From: Mesorhizobium amorphae CCNWGS0123
GTDB lineage: Bacteria > Pseudomonadota > Alphaproteobacteria > Rhizobiales > Rhizobiaceae
Assembly: GCF_001686985.1 (NCBI RefSeq)
Contig: NZ_CP015318.1
Coordinates: 3,966,001-4,030,000, forward strand
Direction of reading: 5' to 3'
DNA: 64,000 bases
Part shown: positions 32,996-42,366 of the stretch, in pieces
Layout: every line of letters starts with the position of its first letter
Numbering within the stretch: the stretch's first letter is position 1
The notes under the pieces: generated by a model
Told to the model about the DNA's origin: nothing
Seen by the model: only the letters and a program-made list of their open reading frames with translations
Databases searched by the model: none
Translations under genes and position numbers: made by a program

Positions 32996-33029
32996 GTTTC
33001 GAAAACCTGGGCACCGGTTTTTTCGAAAC
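32996..33029 (+). other. Stem-loop between pyrH and frr
   Basis: GTTTCGAAAA (32996-33005) pairs with TTTTCGAAAC (33020-33029). It may be a processing site, a weak terminator or a repeat remnant. Confidence 0.55.
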
Positions 33030-33079
33030 AAGGCTCGAACACAAGCAGTGAACCCGGCTAACGGGTCGAGGAGATAAAG

Positions 33080-33634
33080 ATGAGTGGTGAGTTCGACGAC
33101 CTCAAGCGGCGCATGGATGGGGCGATTGCAGCATTCCGGCATGATCTCGCTTCGTTGCGCACCGGCCGCGCCTCCAGCAACCTGCTAGACGCCATCCAGG
33201 TCCAGGCCTATGGCACCGCCATGCCGATCAACCAGGTGGCGAACGTGTCCGTGCCGGAGCCGCGCATGATTTCGGTTTCTGTCTGGGACAAGGCCATGGT
33301 CGGCGCTGTCGATCGCGCCATCCGCGAATCCAATCTCGGCTTCAATCCGATCGTCGACGGCACCAATCTGAGGATACCGCTGCCTGAGCTCAACGAGCAG
33401 CGCCGCAAGGAGCTGGTCAAGATCTCGCATGGCTATGCCGAGAACGCCCGTGTCGCCGTGCGCCATGTCCGTCGCGATGGGATGGATTTCTTGAAGAAGG
33501 CCGAAAAGGATGGCGACATCAGCGAGGACGATCATCGCAAGCGCTCCGATCAGGTGCAGAAGCTGACCGACGAGATGATCAGCACCATCGACCACCTGCT
33601 TTCCGATAAGGAAGCTGAAATCATGCAGGTTTAG
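33080..33634 (+). CDS. frr: Ribosome recycling factor
   Basis: The 184-residue protein splits the post-termination ribosome with EF-G. The sequence FDDLKRRMDGAIAAFRHDLASLRTGRAS, VPEPRMISVSVWD, NLRIPLPELNEQRRKELVK and VRHVRRDGMDFLKKAEKDG are diagnostic for the three-helix and beta/alpha domains of RRF. GGAGATAAAG precedes the ATG. It lies between pyrH and uppS, the order seen across proteobacteria. Confidence 0.99.
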   Translation: MSGEFDDLKRRMDGAIAAFRHDLASLRTGRASSNLLDAIQVQAYGTAMPINQVANVSVPEPRMISVSVWDKAMVGAVDRAIRESNLGFNPIVDGTNLRIPLPELNEQRRKELVKISHGYAENARVAVRHVRRDGMDFLKKAEKDGDISEDDHRKRSDQVQKLTDEMISTIDHLLSDKEAEIMQV

Positions 33635-33666
33635 GGTCGGTCCTGCACCGGCTCGAAAGCGAGACA

Positions 33667-34386
33667 ATGGCAACGCCCGCGCATGTCGCGATCATCATGG
33701 ACGGAAACGGACGCTGGGCCAAGGCGCGCGGCATGCCGCGACTTGCCGGCCATCGCGCCGGTGTCGAGGCGCTGCGCAAGACGGTGCGCGCCGCTCCCGG
33801 TCTCGGCATTTCGTTTCTGACCGTCTACGCCTTCTCGTCGGAAAACTGGTCGCGGCCGAAATCCGAAGTCAGCGACCTGATGGGCCTTTTGAAGCTGTTC
33901 ATCCGCCGCGACCTTGCCGAACTGCACCAGAACGGCGTGCGGGTGCGAATCGTCGGCGACAGGGCAGGGCTGCAGCCCGATATCAGGGGTCTGCTCCAGG
34001 AAGCCGAATCGCTGACCGCGGGCAATGAAGCGCTGACCCTGGTCATCGCCTTCAACTACGGCGGACGCGACGAGATCGTGCGCGCGGCGCGCAAGCTCGC
34101 CGCCGCCGCCGCGCGCGGCGAAATCGACAGCGAGGCGATCACCGCCGACATGTTTGCCGGTTCCCTCGACACCGAAGGCATCCCCGATCCGGAGCTGGTC
34201 ATCCGCACCAGCGGCGAACTCAGGCTGTCGAATTTCCTTCTGTGGCAGGCGGCCTATAGCGAACTGGTCTTCCTGCCGTGCTACTGGCCGGACTTCAGCC
34301 GCGAGCACCTGGCCGACGCTTTGCGCGATTTTGCCAGCCGCGAACGCCGTTTTGGCGGCCTTGCCGCCCAAGACGTGGCTTCGTGA
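33667..34386 (+). CDS. uppS: Undecaprenyl diphosphate synthase (isoprenyl transferase)
   Basis: The 239-residue cis-prenyltransferase extends farnesyl diphosphate with isopentenyl diphosphate to the C55 carrier used for peptidoglycan and polysaccharide export. HVAIIMDGNGRWAKARG contains catalytic Asp12; other motifs are GHRAGVEALRKTV, SSENWSRP, LTLVIAFNYGGRDEI and DPELVIRTSGELRLSNFLLWQ. It ends in a GTGA overlap with a possible cdsA start, which suggests coupling to phospholipid synthesis. Confidence 0.98.
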   Translation: MATPAHVAIIMDGNGRWAKARGMPRLAGHRAGVEALRKTVRAAPGLGISFLTVYAFSSENWSRPKSEVSDLMGLLKLFIRRDLAELHQNGVRVRIVGDRAGLQPDIRGLLQEAESLTAGNEALTLVIAFNYGGRDEIVRAARKLAAAAARGEIDSEAITADMFAGSLDTEGIPDPELVIRTSGELRLSNFLLWQAAYSELVFLPCYWPDFSREHLADALRDFASRERRFGGLAAQDVAS

Positions 34387-34397
34387 CCGGCGCTCAA

Positions 34398-35213
34398 ATG
34401 AGCAACCTCCAGCTGCGGGTCATCTCGGCCTTGGTGCTGGCAGTCATCACCCTTGGCCTGACCTGGTTCGGCGGATTGCCCTTCCGTTTGCTCTGTGCTG
34501 CCATCGCGGCGGCCATTTTCTATGAATGGACACGCATGGCGCGGCCATCCGCCGGCTCACGCCTCGGCTTTCTGCCTGAAGCGCTGCTTCTGGTTTTCGT
34601 CGGTGCCCTGATTGCCGGCCTGCCGGCGTCCTGGCTGCTTGCCCTTGTCGCCGCACTGGTTGTGGCCGCGGCGCTCAGCGCGCAAATGCGCGGAGCAGCG
34701 CAATGGGATGCGGCCGGCATTGCCTACGCGGCGCTTTCCGGCCTGTCGCTGGCACTGCTGCGCGATGGCGACCGTTCCGGCCTGGTCGCGATCCTGTTCC
34801 TGTTCGCGGTGGTCTGGGCAACCGACATCTTTGCCTACTTCGTTGGCCGCGCCATCGGTGGGCCGAAACTGGCGCCGTCGATTTCGCCGGGCAAGACGCA
34901 GAGCGGAGCACTCGGCGGCGCCATCGGCGGCGTGATCGCCGGCTTGCTTCTGGCGGCCGCGGCAGGTGCCGGCAATCTCGGTATGCTAAGCGTTGTTGCA
35001 TTGGCACTGTCGGTCATCTCCCAGGCCGGCGATCTTTTCGAATCCTGGGTCAAGCGCCGCCACGGTGCCAAGGATTCCGGTACGCTGATCCCAGGCCATG
35101 GCGGTGTCATGGACAGGGTCGATGGGCTTGTCGCGGCGGCTTTCGCCCTGTACGTCATCGGCTGGATTTCGGCGAGCGCCGACCATCCGGCACAGGGGCT
35201 GTTTCCGGCTTGA
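34398..35213 (+). CDS. cdsA: Phosphatidate cytidylyltransferase
   Basis: The polytopic membrane enzyme of 271 residues (from ATG 34398) makes CDP-diacylglycerol from phosphatidic acid and CTP. About seven hydrophobic helices are visible and the C-terminal signature SQAGDLFESWVKRRHGAKDSGTLIPGHGGVMDRVDGL is present, including the metal-binding DxxxD. GTG 34383 overlaps the uppS stop and would add five residues; it is a real alternative start. dxr, which follows cdsA in many proteobacteria, is missing; rseP comes next. Confidence 0.96.
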   Translation: MSNLQLRVISALVLAVITLGLTWFGGLPFRLLCAAIAAAIFYEWTRMARPSAGSRLGFLPEALLLVFVGALIAGLPASWLLALVAALVVAAALSAQMRGAAQWDAAGIAYAALSGLSLALLRDGDRSGLVAILFLFAVVWATDIFAYFVGRAIGGPKLAPSISPGKTQSGALGGAIGGVIAGLLLAAAAGAGNLGMLSVVALALSVISQAGDLFESWVKRRHGAKDSGTLIPGHGGVMDRVDGLVAAAFALYVIGWISASADHPAQGLFPA

Positions 35214-35317
35214 ATGACACGACTGCATGGCGAAGAACGGGCTACGCCACGGATTCGCCCGGATTGATGTCACAGTCACGGCGCGACCTGCGCCGCGGGC
35301 GAATTTGAGGGCATGAC

Positions 35318-36460
35318 TTGAACGAGATATTTCACGCGGTCTTCAGCACGGAAGGCTTTGTCCTCGGCACGCTGGTGCCTTTCCTGTTCGTGCTGACCGT
35401 GGTCGTCTTCGTTCATGAAATGGGCCATTACCTGATCGGTCGCTGGTGCGGAATCGGCGTGAAAGCCTTTTCGATCGGCTTCGGACCCGAACTCTTCGGC
35501 TTCAACGACAGCCATGGCACGCGCTGGAAACTCAGCGCCATACCGCTGGGCGGCTATGTCAAATTCGTTGGCGACATGAATGCCACTTCGAGCCAGCCCA
35601 GCGCCGAGGACATGGAAACGCTGAGCGATGCCGAACGCGAGGTCGCTTTTCATACCCAGCCGATCTGGAAACGCGCGGCGACGGTGGTGGCCGGGCCGCT
35701 GTTCAATTTCCTGCTGACGATTGCCGTCTTTGCGGTGCTGTTTTCGGTCTATGGCCGGTCCGTGCTCGAGCCGACAGTGGCCGAAGTCAGAGCCGACAGT
35801 CCGGCGGCCAGGGCCGGCATCGAGCCCGGCGACCGATTCGTCAGCGTCGATGGTAGCAAGATCGAGACCTTCGCCGACGTCCAGCGCCTGGTGTCCGGAC
35901 GTGCCGGCGACGCCATCACCTTCACCATGCTGCGCGACGGCAAGGAGGTGACCGTCACCGCCACGCCGGAGCTGATGGAGCAGGAGGACGCGCTGGGCAA
36001 CAAGGTCAAGGTGGCCGTGATCGGCGTCGCCAACAACACCGAACTCGGCCAGCCGCGGCTGATCACATACAGCCCTGTCGGCGCAGTGGGAGCGGCCGTC
36101 GAAGAGACCGGCCACGTCATTCAGCGCACCGGCCAGTTCCTGCAACGCTTCGTTGCCGGCCGCGAGGACAAATGCCAGCTGGGCGGCCCGATCAAGATCG
36201 CCAAAATGTCCGGCCAGGCGGCAAAACTTGGCTTCGAGTGGCTGGTTCAGCTTGTGGCATTCCTGTCAGTCGGGATAGGAATTCTGAACCTTCTGCCGAT
36301 TCCCCCCCTCGACGGCGGCCATCTCTTGTTCTACGGCGTGGAGGCTGTCATCCGACGGCCGGTATCGGAATGGATGATGGAGATGGCCTATCGGGTCGGA
36401 CTGATTCTGGTTCTGGGCTTTATGGGGTTCGTGTTCTGGAATGATCTGTTTGGGTGCTGA
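35318..36460 (+). CDS. rseP: Site-2 protease RseP (membrane zinc metalloprotease)
   Basis: The 380-residue intramembrane protease cleaves membrane segments of anti-sigma factors and leftover signal peptides. It has H33-E-M-G-H37 in the first membrane helix, one PDZ domain (about 125-215, EVRADSPAARAGIEPGDRFVSVDG), and NLLPIPPLDGGHLLFY with the third zinc-ligand Asp. E. coli RseP has two PDZ domains; only one is evident here, the alphaproteobacterial form. The start is TTG 35318, six bases after GAGGG. It lies between cdsA and bamA. Confidence 0.96.
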   Translation: MNEIFHAVFSTEGFVLGTLVPFLFVLTVVVFVHEMGHYLIGRWCGIGVKAFSIGFGPELFGFNDSHGTRWKLSAIPLGGYVKFVGDMNATSSQPSAEDMETLSDAEREVAFHTQPIWKRAATVVAGPLFNFLLTIAVFAVLFSVYGRSVLEPTVAEVRADSPAARAGIEPGDRFVSVDGSKIETFADVQRLVSGRAGDAITFTMLRDGKEVTVTATPELMEQEDALGNKVKVAVIGVANNTELGQPRLITYSPVGAVGAAVEETGHVIQRTGQFLQRFVAGREDKCQLGGPIKIAKMSGQAAKLGFEWLVQLVAFLSVGIGILNLLPIPPLDGGHLLFYGVEAVIRRPVSEWMMEMAYRVGLILVLGFMGFVFWNDLFGC

Positions 36461-36678
36461 AATCATGAAGAAATTTGACTTCGGCACCGCCAATGTTGAG
36501 ACGCCGTTTACCATGCACGGGGATATGCGTGACGCGAAAGCCACGCATCAGGGTTAAGTAAATACAAATTAACCAGAAGCCTTGCGTGTAGGGAAAATCC
36601 GGTTAATACGGTATGGGAAATTTACCGCACGTCCGGTTTTCTCGCCGTGGGGACTTCGAGAAAAGGTACAAAAGCCCG

Positions 36679-39042
36679 ATGAAGGCAGCATCCAAGTTTC
36701 TGAGCGCCGCGTCCGCGGTGGCCTTGTCCGCCGCTCTGGTTGTGCCAGGCGCGCTCGCAGTGCAGTTCGTTGCCACATCAGCTGCCCAGGCGGCCGTTGT
36801 CTCGAGAATCGAGGTTTCGGGCAATCAGCGTGTCGACGCCGACACCATCCGCAATTACATCCAGATCAAGCCAGGCAAGGCCTTTTCCAGCTCCGACATC
36901 GACGATGCGGTCAAGGCGCTGTTCGGCACCGGACTGTTCTCGGACGTACAGATCAATCAGGTCGGCTCCTCCCTGGTCGTCAAGGTTTCCGAATATCAGG
37001 TCGTGAACCAGGTCCTGTTCCAGGGCAACAAGAAGCTCAAGGACAACGCCCTTGCGGTCGCGGTCCAGTTGAAGCCGCGCGGAACGTTCTCGCAGGCCAC
37101 GCTTGATTCCGATGTCGAGGCGGTGAAGGCTGCCTATCGCCGGATCGGCCGCGACGATGCCGCAGTGACCACGCAGATCATGAATCTCGGCGACAACCGC
37201 GTGAACGTGGTCTTCAACATCAATGAAGGCGGCCGCACGCAAATCGCCTCGATCAATTTCGTCGGCAACAGCGCGTATTCGAGCCGGCGGCTTTCGGACG
37301 TCATCGCCACGAAGCGCTCGTCCTGGCTCTCGTTCGTGCTGCGCGACGACGTCTATGACGAGGACAAGCTGCGCGCCGATCAGGAACTGCTGCGCCGCTT
37401 CTACTACAATCACGGCTATGCCGACTTCCAGGTCGTCTCCGCGGTCGGCGAGCTCGACGACACCACCAACAAGTACACGGTCACCATCACCGTGCAGGAA
37501 GGCGACCGCTACACGTTCGGCGATGTCAGCGTCGAGAGCACGATCCCCGAAGTCGACAGCAAGTCGCTGGAATCAGTGGTCCAGACCCACAAGGGCGACG
37601 TCTACAACGCCAAGGATGTCGAGGATACGATCATCGCGCTGACCGAGAAGGTCGCCGGTTCCGGCTATGCCTTCGCCCAGGTGACGCCGCGTGGCGACCG
37701 CAATTTCGAGAACCACACCATTTCGGTCGTCTACACGATCGATCAGGGCACCAAGGCCTATATCGAGCGTATCGAGATCCGCGGCAACGATCGGACGCGC
37801 GACTATGTCATTCGTCGCGAATTCGACGTCAGTGAAGGCGACGCCTTCAACCAGGTTCTGATCCAGCGCGCGAAGAAGCGCCTGGAAGCGCTGGATTATT
37901 TTGAGAAAGTCGAGATTTCGACGGTGCCCGGCTCGCAGCCTGACCAGGTTGTGCTGGTGGTCGACGTGGTCGAGAAGTCGACCGGCGAGTTCTCGGTCGG
38001 CGCCGGCTACTCGACCGGCGGCGAGACGTCAGGCCCGTCCGTCGAGGGTTCGATCACCGAGCGCAACTTCCTCGGCCGCGGCCAGTTCATCAAGCTTTCG
38101 GCAGGTGGCGGCAAGAATTCGCGCGACTACAGCCTCTCCTTCACCGAGCCCTATTTCCTCGGGCGCCGTATCGCTGCCGGCTTCGATATCTATCAGCAGA
38201 CGCGCAACTACGACAATTATGACAGCGACACCACGGGCGCGACCGTCCGTTTCGGTCTGCCGATCACCGACGACATCTCGACCCAGCTGGCTTACAACAT
38301 CTCTCGGGAAAAATATGAGCTGGACGATGGTTGCGATACCAATGGGGATGGCGTGCCCGACGGTACTTGTACCGTTTCAACGGCAATCCTTGATGGCATC
38401 CAGGAAAGTCCGTGGATTAAGTCTTCGGTGAGCCTGGGGTTGGTCTACAACACCATCGACGACATGAAGAACCCGCATGAGGGAATATACGTCAATGGCG
38501 TCACAGAGGTCGCTGGCCTAGGCGGCGACGCCAAGTGGGTCAAGGTGACCGGGCGTGCTAGCGTGTACCAAACCTTGTCCGAGCAGCTTGACCTCGTCGG
38601 TCTTGTTTCGGGTGGCGCCGGCTATATCGCAGGCTATGGTGACAATGGCTTGCGCATCTTCGATCAATTCCAAAGCTCTGATCGTATGATCCGCGGCTTT
38701 GAATATGGCGGCATTGGTCCGGCGGATGCCGCAACGGGAGACCACCTCGGTGGCACTACCTATTTCAATGCTTCGGCCGAAGCACAGTTCCCGCTTCCGG
38801 TTATCCCGGAAAGCTTCGGCCTTCGCGGCGCTGTCTTCGCTGACGCCGCAACTCTATATGGCAGCAAGATCGATTCCGTCGCTCAGGTTTCGACCGAGAT
38901 GCAGTTGCGCGCCTCGGTCGGTATCGGCCTGATGTGGGCCTCCCCCTTTGGTCCGATCCGCATCGACTACGCGATGCCGGTCAAGAAGGAAGCGAGCGAC
39001 GACGTTCAGGAATTCAACTTCGGCATAGCCACCCGTTTCTGA
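36679..39042 (+). CDS. bamA: Outer membrane protein assembly factor BamA
   Basis: The 787-residue Omp85 protein inserts beta-barrel proteins into the outer membrane. A signal peptide (about 1-38, ending AAQA) is followed by five POTRA repeats (about 40-420; IEVSGNQRVDADTIRNYI opens the first) and a C-terminal barrel ending in RF, with terminal Phe as expected. In the barrel, residues 552-564 form a Cys-bracketed Asp-rich loop (C-DTNGDGVPDGT-C) and the DNA from about 38.3 to 38.8 kb has less biased codon use than its flanks. ATG 36679 begins the signal peptide. Confidence 0.97.
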   Translation: MKAASKFLSAASAVALSAALVVPGALAVQFVATSAAQAAVVSRIEVSGNQRVDADTIRNYIQIKPGKAFSSSDIDDAVKALFGTGLFSDVQINQVGSSLVVKVSEYQVVNQVLFQGNKKLKDNALAVAVQLKPRGTFSQATLDSDVEAVKAAYRRIGRDDAAVTTQIMNLGDNRVNVVFNINEGGRTQIASINFVGNSAYSSRRLSDVIATKRSSWLSFVLRDDVYDEDKLRADQELLRRFYYNHGYADFQVVSAVGELDDTTNKYTVTITVQEGDRYTFGDVSVESTIPEVDSKSLESVVQTHKGDVYNAKDVEDTIIALTEKVAGSGYAFAQVTPRGDRNFENHTISVVYTIDQGTKAYIERIEIRGNDRTRDYVIRREFDVSEGDAFNQVLIQRAKKRLEALDYFEKVEISTVPGSQPDQVVLVVDVVEKSTGEFSVGAGYSTGGETSGPSVEGSITERNFLGRGQFIKLSAGGGKNSRDYSLSFTEPYFLGRRIAAGFDIYQQTRNYDNYDSDTTGATVRFGLPITDDISTQLAYNISREKYELDDGCDTNGDGVPDGTCTVSTAILDGIQESPWIKSSVSLGLVYNTIDDMKNPHEGIYVNGVTEVAGLGGDAKWVKVTGRASVYQTLSEQLDLVGLVSGGAGYIAGYGDNGLRIFDQFQSSDRMIRGFEYGGIGPADAATGDHLGGTTYFNASAEAQFPLPVIPESFGLRGAVFADAATLYGSKIDSVAQVSTEMQLRASVGIGLMWASPFGPIRIDYAMPVKKEASDDVQEFNFGIATRF

Positions 39043-39119
39043 TCCGCGGGTGACGTTGCTTCCGGGCCGGTTGCGGTCCGGAAGAGAGTGATCCGACCTA
39101 GCTGGATATTGCTTCTGGA

Positions 39120-40175
39120 ATGACCGATCCGGTGTTCTTCGCGCCCTCACGCCGGTATACGGCTGGCGAAGTCGCGAATCTGACCGGCGCGCAGCTTGTC
39201 GATTCCGGCCAGTCCCTTATTTCGATCGAGGCATTGGCGCCGGCCAATGAAGGCGGTCAGGACGCGCTTGTCTTCGTCGACGGCAAGCGCAATTTCGCCC
39301 TGATGCAATCTTTGAAGGCCGCGGCTGTTCTTTGTCCGGCCGAATTCGCAGGCAAGGCTCCTGCGGGCATCGCCGTTCTGATTCACCCGCGCCCGCAGCA
39401 GGCTTTTGCGCTGGTCGGGCGTCTCCTGTTTCCGCAGGCTGCGACCCCGGGACCGATGACCGGCGAAACCGGTATTTCGCCACATGCCCACATCGATCCA
39501 TCGGCGCATGTCGAGACCGGCGCCATCATCGAGGCCGGCGCGGTCATCGGCCCCCGTGTATCCGTCGGCGGTGGTACCGTCATCGCCCCGCATGCGGTCA
39601 TCGGCCACTCCTGCCAGATCGGCCGCGACGGCTATATCGGCCCGGGCACCAGCGTTCAGTATGCGCTGATCGGCAACCGTGTCATCATCCATGGCGGCGC
39701 CAGGATCGGTCAGGATGGCTTCGGTTTCGTAGGCGGCGCCAAGGGCCCGGAGCGCGTGCCGCAGATCGGCCGCGTCATCATCCAGGACGATGTCGAGATC
39801 GGCTCGAACACCACGGTCGATCGCGGCGCCATGTCCGACACCATCATCGGCCAGGGCACCAAGATCGACAATCTGGTTCAGATCGCCCATAACGTCCGCA
39901 TCGGCCGCAATTGCATTATTGCCGGTCTTTCGGGTATTTCCGGTTCCGTCGTGGTGGGCGACAACGTCACCATGGGCGGCGGCGTTGGGCTTGCCGATCA
40001 TTTGACCATAGGGACAGGGGCCAAGCTTGCGGCGAGAAGTGGATTCATGAGCAACGTCCCGGCAGGCGAGATCTGGGGAGGCTACCCGGCGCAGCCGATG
40101 GCGGAGGCCATGCGCGAGATCGCCATGCTGCGCAAGCTCGCCAGGACACGCAAACAGGGCGACGGGAATGGCTGA
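39120..40175 (+). CDS. lpxD: UDP-3-O-acylglucosamine N-acyltransferase
   Basis: The 351-residue trimeric acyltransferase adds the N-linked 3-hydroxyacyl chain to UDP-3-O-acylglucosamine in lipid A synthesis. An N-terminal uridine-binding domain (SIEALAPANEGGQDALVFVDG) is followed by left-handed beta-helix hexapeptide repeats (GAVIGPRVSVGGGTVI onward) and the catalytic His region in NLVQIAHNVRIG. It ends in a helical tail. The stop overlaps fabZ by eight bases. Confidence 0.98.
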   Translation: MTDPVFFAPSRRYTAGEVANLTGAQLVDSGQSLISIEALAPANEGGQDALVFVDGKRNFALMQSLKAAAVLCPAEFAGKAPAGIAVLIHPRPQQAFALVGRLLFPQAATPGPMTGETGISPHAHIDPSAHVETGAIIEAGAVIGPRVSVGGGTVIAPHAVIGHSCQIGRDGYIGPGTSVQYALIGNRVIIHGGARIGQDGFGFVGGAKGPERVPQIGRVIIQDDVEIGSNTTVDRGAMSDTIIGQGTKIDNLVQIAHNVRIGRNCIIAGLSGISGSVVVGDNVTMGGGVGLADHLTIGTGAKLAARSGFMSNVPAGEIWGGYPAQPMAEAMREIAMLRKLARTRKQGDGNG

Positions 40176-40629
40176 CATGGTGGCGACGCTCGAGGCGGTC
40201 GACATATTGGGACTGATGAAGCTCCTGCCGCATCGCTATCCGTTCCTTATGATCGACCGCATCGTCGATATCGACGGCGACGAGTCCGCCGTCGGCATCA
40301 AGAACGTGACCATAAACGAGCCGCATTTCCAGGGTCATTTCCCGGACCAACCGGTGATGCCGGGGGTGCTGATCGTCGAGGCCATGGCGCAGACCGCTGG
40401 CGCCATCTGCATCCGCAGCCTCGCCACCGAGAAACCGTCGCTGGTCTATTTCCTGACCATCGACAACGCCAAATTCCGCAAACCGGTCGTCCCGGGCGAC
40501 CAGTTGCGGATCCACGTCAAGAAAATCAAGAAACGCGGCAACCTGCTCAAATTCGCCTGTGAAGCTCTGGTGGACGGCACAAAGGCCGCTGAAGCCGAGA
40601 TCTCGGCGATGATGGTCACCAGCGTTTGA
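40168..40629 (+). CDS. fabZ: 3-hydroxyacyl-ACP dehydratase FabZ
   Basis: The 153-residue hot-dog-fold enzyme dehydrates 3-hydroxyacyl-ACP in fatty acid elongation. The active-site segment PHRYPFLMIDRI, FQGHFPDQPVMPGVLIVEAMAQTAG with catalytic His and Glu, and the C-terminal region are clear. It overlaps lpxD and is close to lpxA. Sharing 3-hydroxyacyl-ACP with lpxA/lpxD explains the position: the pathways compete for the same substrate. Confidence 0.98.
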   Translation: MADMVATLEAVDILGLMKLLPHRYPFLMIDRIVDIDGDESAVGIKNVTINEPHFQGHFPDQPVMPGVLIVEAMAQTAGAICIRSLATEKPSLVYFLTIDNAKFRKPVVPGDQLRIHVKKIKKRGNLLKFACEALVDGTKAAEAEISAMMVTSV

Positions 40630-40643
40630 CAATCGAAATGCTC

Positions 40644-41477
40644 ATGAAAATCCAGACTTCAATCCATCCTTCCTCGGTCGTCGAAGAAGGCGCTCAAATC
40701 GGCGAAGGCGTTCGTGTAGGGCCTTTCTGCCATATTGGCGCCGACGCGGTGATCGGCGACCGCGTCGAGCTTGTCAGCCATGTCTCTGTGATGGGCGCGA
40801 CCACCATCGGTGCCGCGACCAAGGTCTACCCGATGGCGATACTGGGCGCGCCGCCGCAGAACACCAAGCACAAGGGTGGCCGCACCACGCTGGTCATCGG
40901 CGAGAATTGCACCATCCGCGAAGGTGTCACCATGCATGTCGGCACCGATTCCAGCCGTGGCGAAACGACGGTCGGCGACAACGGCAATTTCCTTGCCTAT
41001 GCCCACATCGCTCATGACTGCGTAGTCGGCAAGAACGCCACCTTCGCCAACGGGGCGACGCTGGGCGGCCATTGCGAGATCGGCGACAACGTCTATATCG
41101 GCGGCCTCAGCGCCGTTCATCAATTCGTGCGCGTCGGCGACAACGCCTTCCTCGGCGGATGCTCGGCTTTTGTTGGTGATGTCATCCCCTATGCCCTTGC
41201 CGTCGGCAATCGCGCCAGCCTGCGTGGCCTGAACATCATCGGCCTTAAACGCTCAGGCTTGCCGCGCGCCGAAATCTACCTGCTTCGCAAGGCCTACAGG
41301 ATGATTTTCGACCGCTCCCGCACCGTCGCCGAGAACGTGGAACTCGCCAAGGCCGAATTCGCCTCGTCGCCGACGGCCATGAAGATCATCGATTTCATCA
41401 CCAGTCGCGGCAAGCGGCACTATGCCGTCCCGTCGCTCAAAGGTGGCGACGGCGACGACGCCGATGACGAAGGCTGA
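40644..41477 (+). CDS. lpxA: UDP-N-acetylglucosamine O-acyltransferase
   Basis: The 277-residue left-handed beta-helix enzyme transfers a 3-hydroxyacyl group to UDP-GlcNAc, the first lipid A step. Hexapeptide repeats run from IHPSSVVEEGAQIGEGVRVG, with GENCTIREGVTMHVGT, the catalytic His in AYAHIAHDCVVG, and NRASLRGLNIIGLKR before a helical tail that ends in an Asp-rich DGDDADDEG. ATG 40644 is preferred; ATG 40638 and TTG 40626 (overlapping the fabZ stop) are in frame. The stop overlaps lpxI by 14 bases. Confidence 0.97.
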   Translation: MKIQTSIHPSSVVEEGAQIGEGVRVGPFCHIGADAVIGDRVELVSHVSVMGATTIGAATKVYPMAILGAPPQNTKHKGGRTTLVIGENCTIREGVTMHVGTDSSRGETTVGDNGNFLAYAHIAHDCVVGKNATFANGATLGGHCEIGDNVYIGGLSAVHQFVRVGDNAFLGGCSAFVGDVIPYALAVGNRASLRGLNIIGLKRSGLPRAEIYLLRKAYRMIFDRSRTVAENVELAKAEFASSPTAMKIIDFITSRGKRHYAVPSLKGGDGDDADDEG

Positions 41478-42366
41478 GACCGCCGGAACGAGACTTGATC
41501 TTCCGCCGGGCGCCAGGGTCGGCATCGTTGCCGGCGGCGGCAGCCTGCCGGTCGAGGTGGCGGCCGGCCTGGCCGGGCGAGGCTATCCGCCCTTCATCAT
41601 ACTGATGGAAGGCGAAGTCGACCGTAAGCCGGATCTCGCCGGTTACGAGCAAGAGACACTTGCCCTGGAAGATATCGGCTCGCTCGTACCATTGCTGAAA
41701 CGGCGCCGGATTACCCATCTGGTGCTTGCGGGCGAGATCAGGCGTCGGCCAAGGCTGGCCGGCCTGCGTCCGAGCCTCAGTCTGATCGCCGTGCTTCCCG
41801 TGGTCGTCATGGCGCTGGCCCGCGGTGACGACGGCTTGTTGAAGGTCGTGGCACGCGCTCTGGAAGCGCGGGGGATCAAGATCGTCGGCGCCCATGAGAT
41901 CGTGCCTGAATTGGCCGCGGCCGAAGGATCGTTGACCAGGGCGGAGCCGCGAAAATCCGACTGGCGCGACATCGATGCTGCCCATGCAGCGGCAAAGGCC
42001 ATCGGTGCGCTCGACATTGGCCAAGCCGCAGTCGCGATCGGCGGCCGGGTGATTGCACTGGAAGGCATCGAGGGCACCAACGGGCTACTCGAGCGGACAA
42101 GGCAACTGCGCGACCATGGCCGGCTCGCCGGCAAGACGCGCGGCGTGCTGGTCAAATGCGCCAAGCCCGGTCAGGAGTTGCGCGCCGATCTGCCTTCCAT
42201 CGGTCCGCTGACGGTCGAGGCAGCGCATGAAGCGGGACTTGCCGGCATCGCCATCGAAGCCGGCCGTTCGCTCATTCTGGAAGGCCCAGCCACCATCGCG
42301 CGCGCCAACGCGCTTGGTCTGTTTGTCGTCGGTCTGGCAGCGGCGGAGCCGGCCAATGGTCACTGA
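41464..42366 (+). CDS. lpxI: UDP-2,3-diacylglucosamine diphosphatase LpxI
   Basis: LpxI (DUF1009) hydrolyses UDP-2,3-diacylglucosamine to lipid X and UMP by attack on the beta phosphorus, replacing the LpxH of E. coli. The 300-residue protein shows VGIVAGGGSLPVEVA, AGEIRRRPRL, GIKIVGAHEIVPELAA and IGGRVIALEGIEGT, and C-terminal KCAKPGQELRADLPSIGP. The presence of LpxI rather than LpxH is typical of alphaproteobacteria. Start and stop overlap lpxA and lpxB. Confidence 0.97.
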   Translation: MTKAETAGTRLDLPPGARVGIVAGGGSLPVEVAAGLAGRGYPPFIILMEGEVDRKPDLAGYEQETLALEDIGSLVPLLKRRRITHLVLAGEIRRRPRLAGLRPSLSLIAVLPVVVMALARGDDGLLKVVARALEARGIKIVGAHEIVPELAAAEGSLTRAEPRKSDWRDIDAAHAAAKAIGALDIGQAAVAIGGRVIALEGIEGTNGLLERTRQLRDHGRLAGKTRGVLVKCAKPGQELRADLPSIGPLTVEAAHEAGLAGIAIEAGRSLILEGPATIARANALGLFVVGLAAAEPANGH

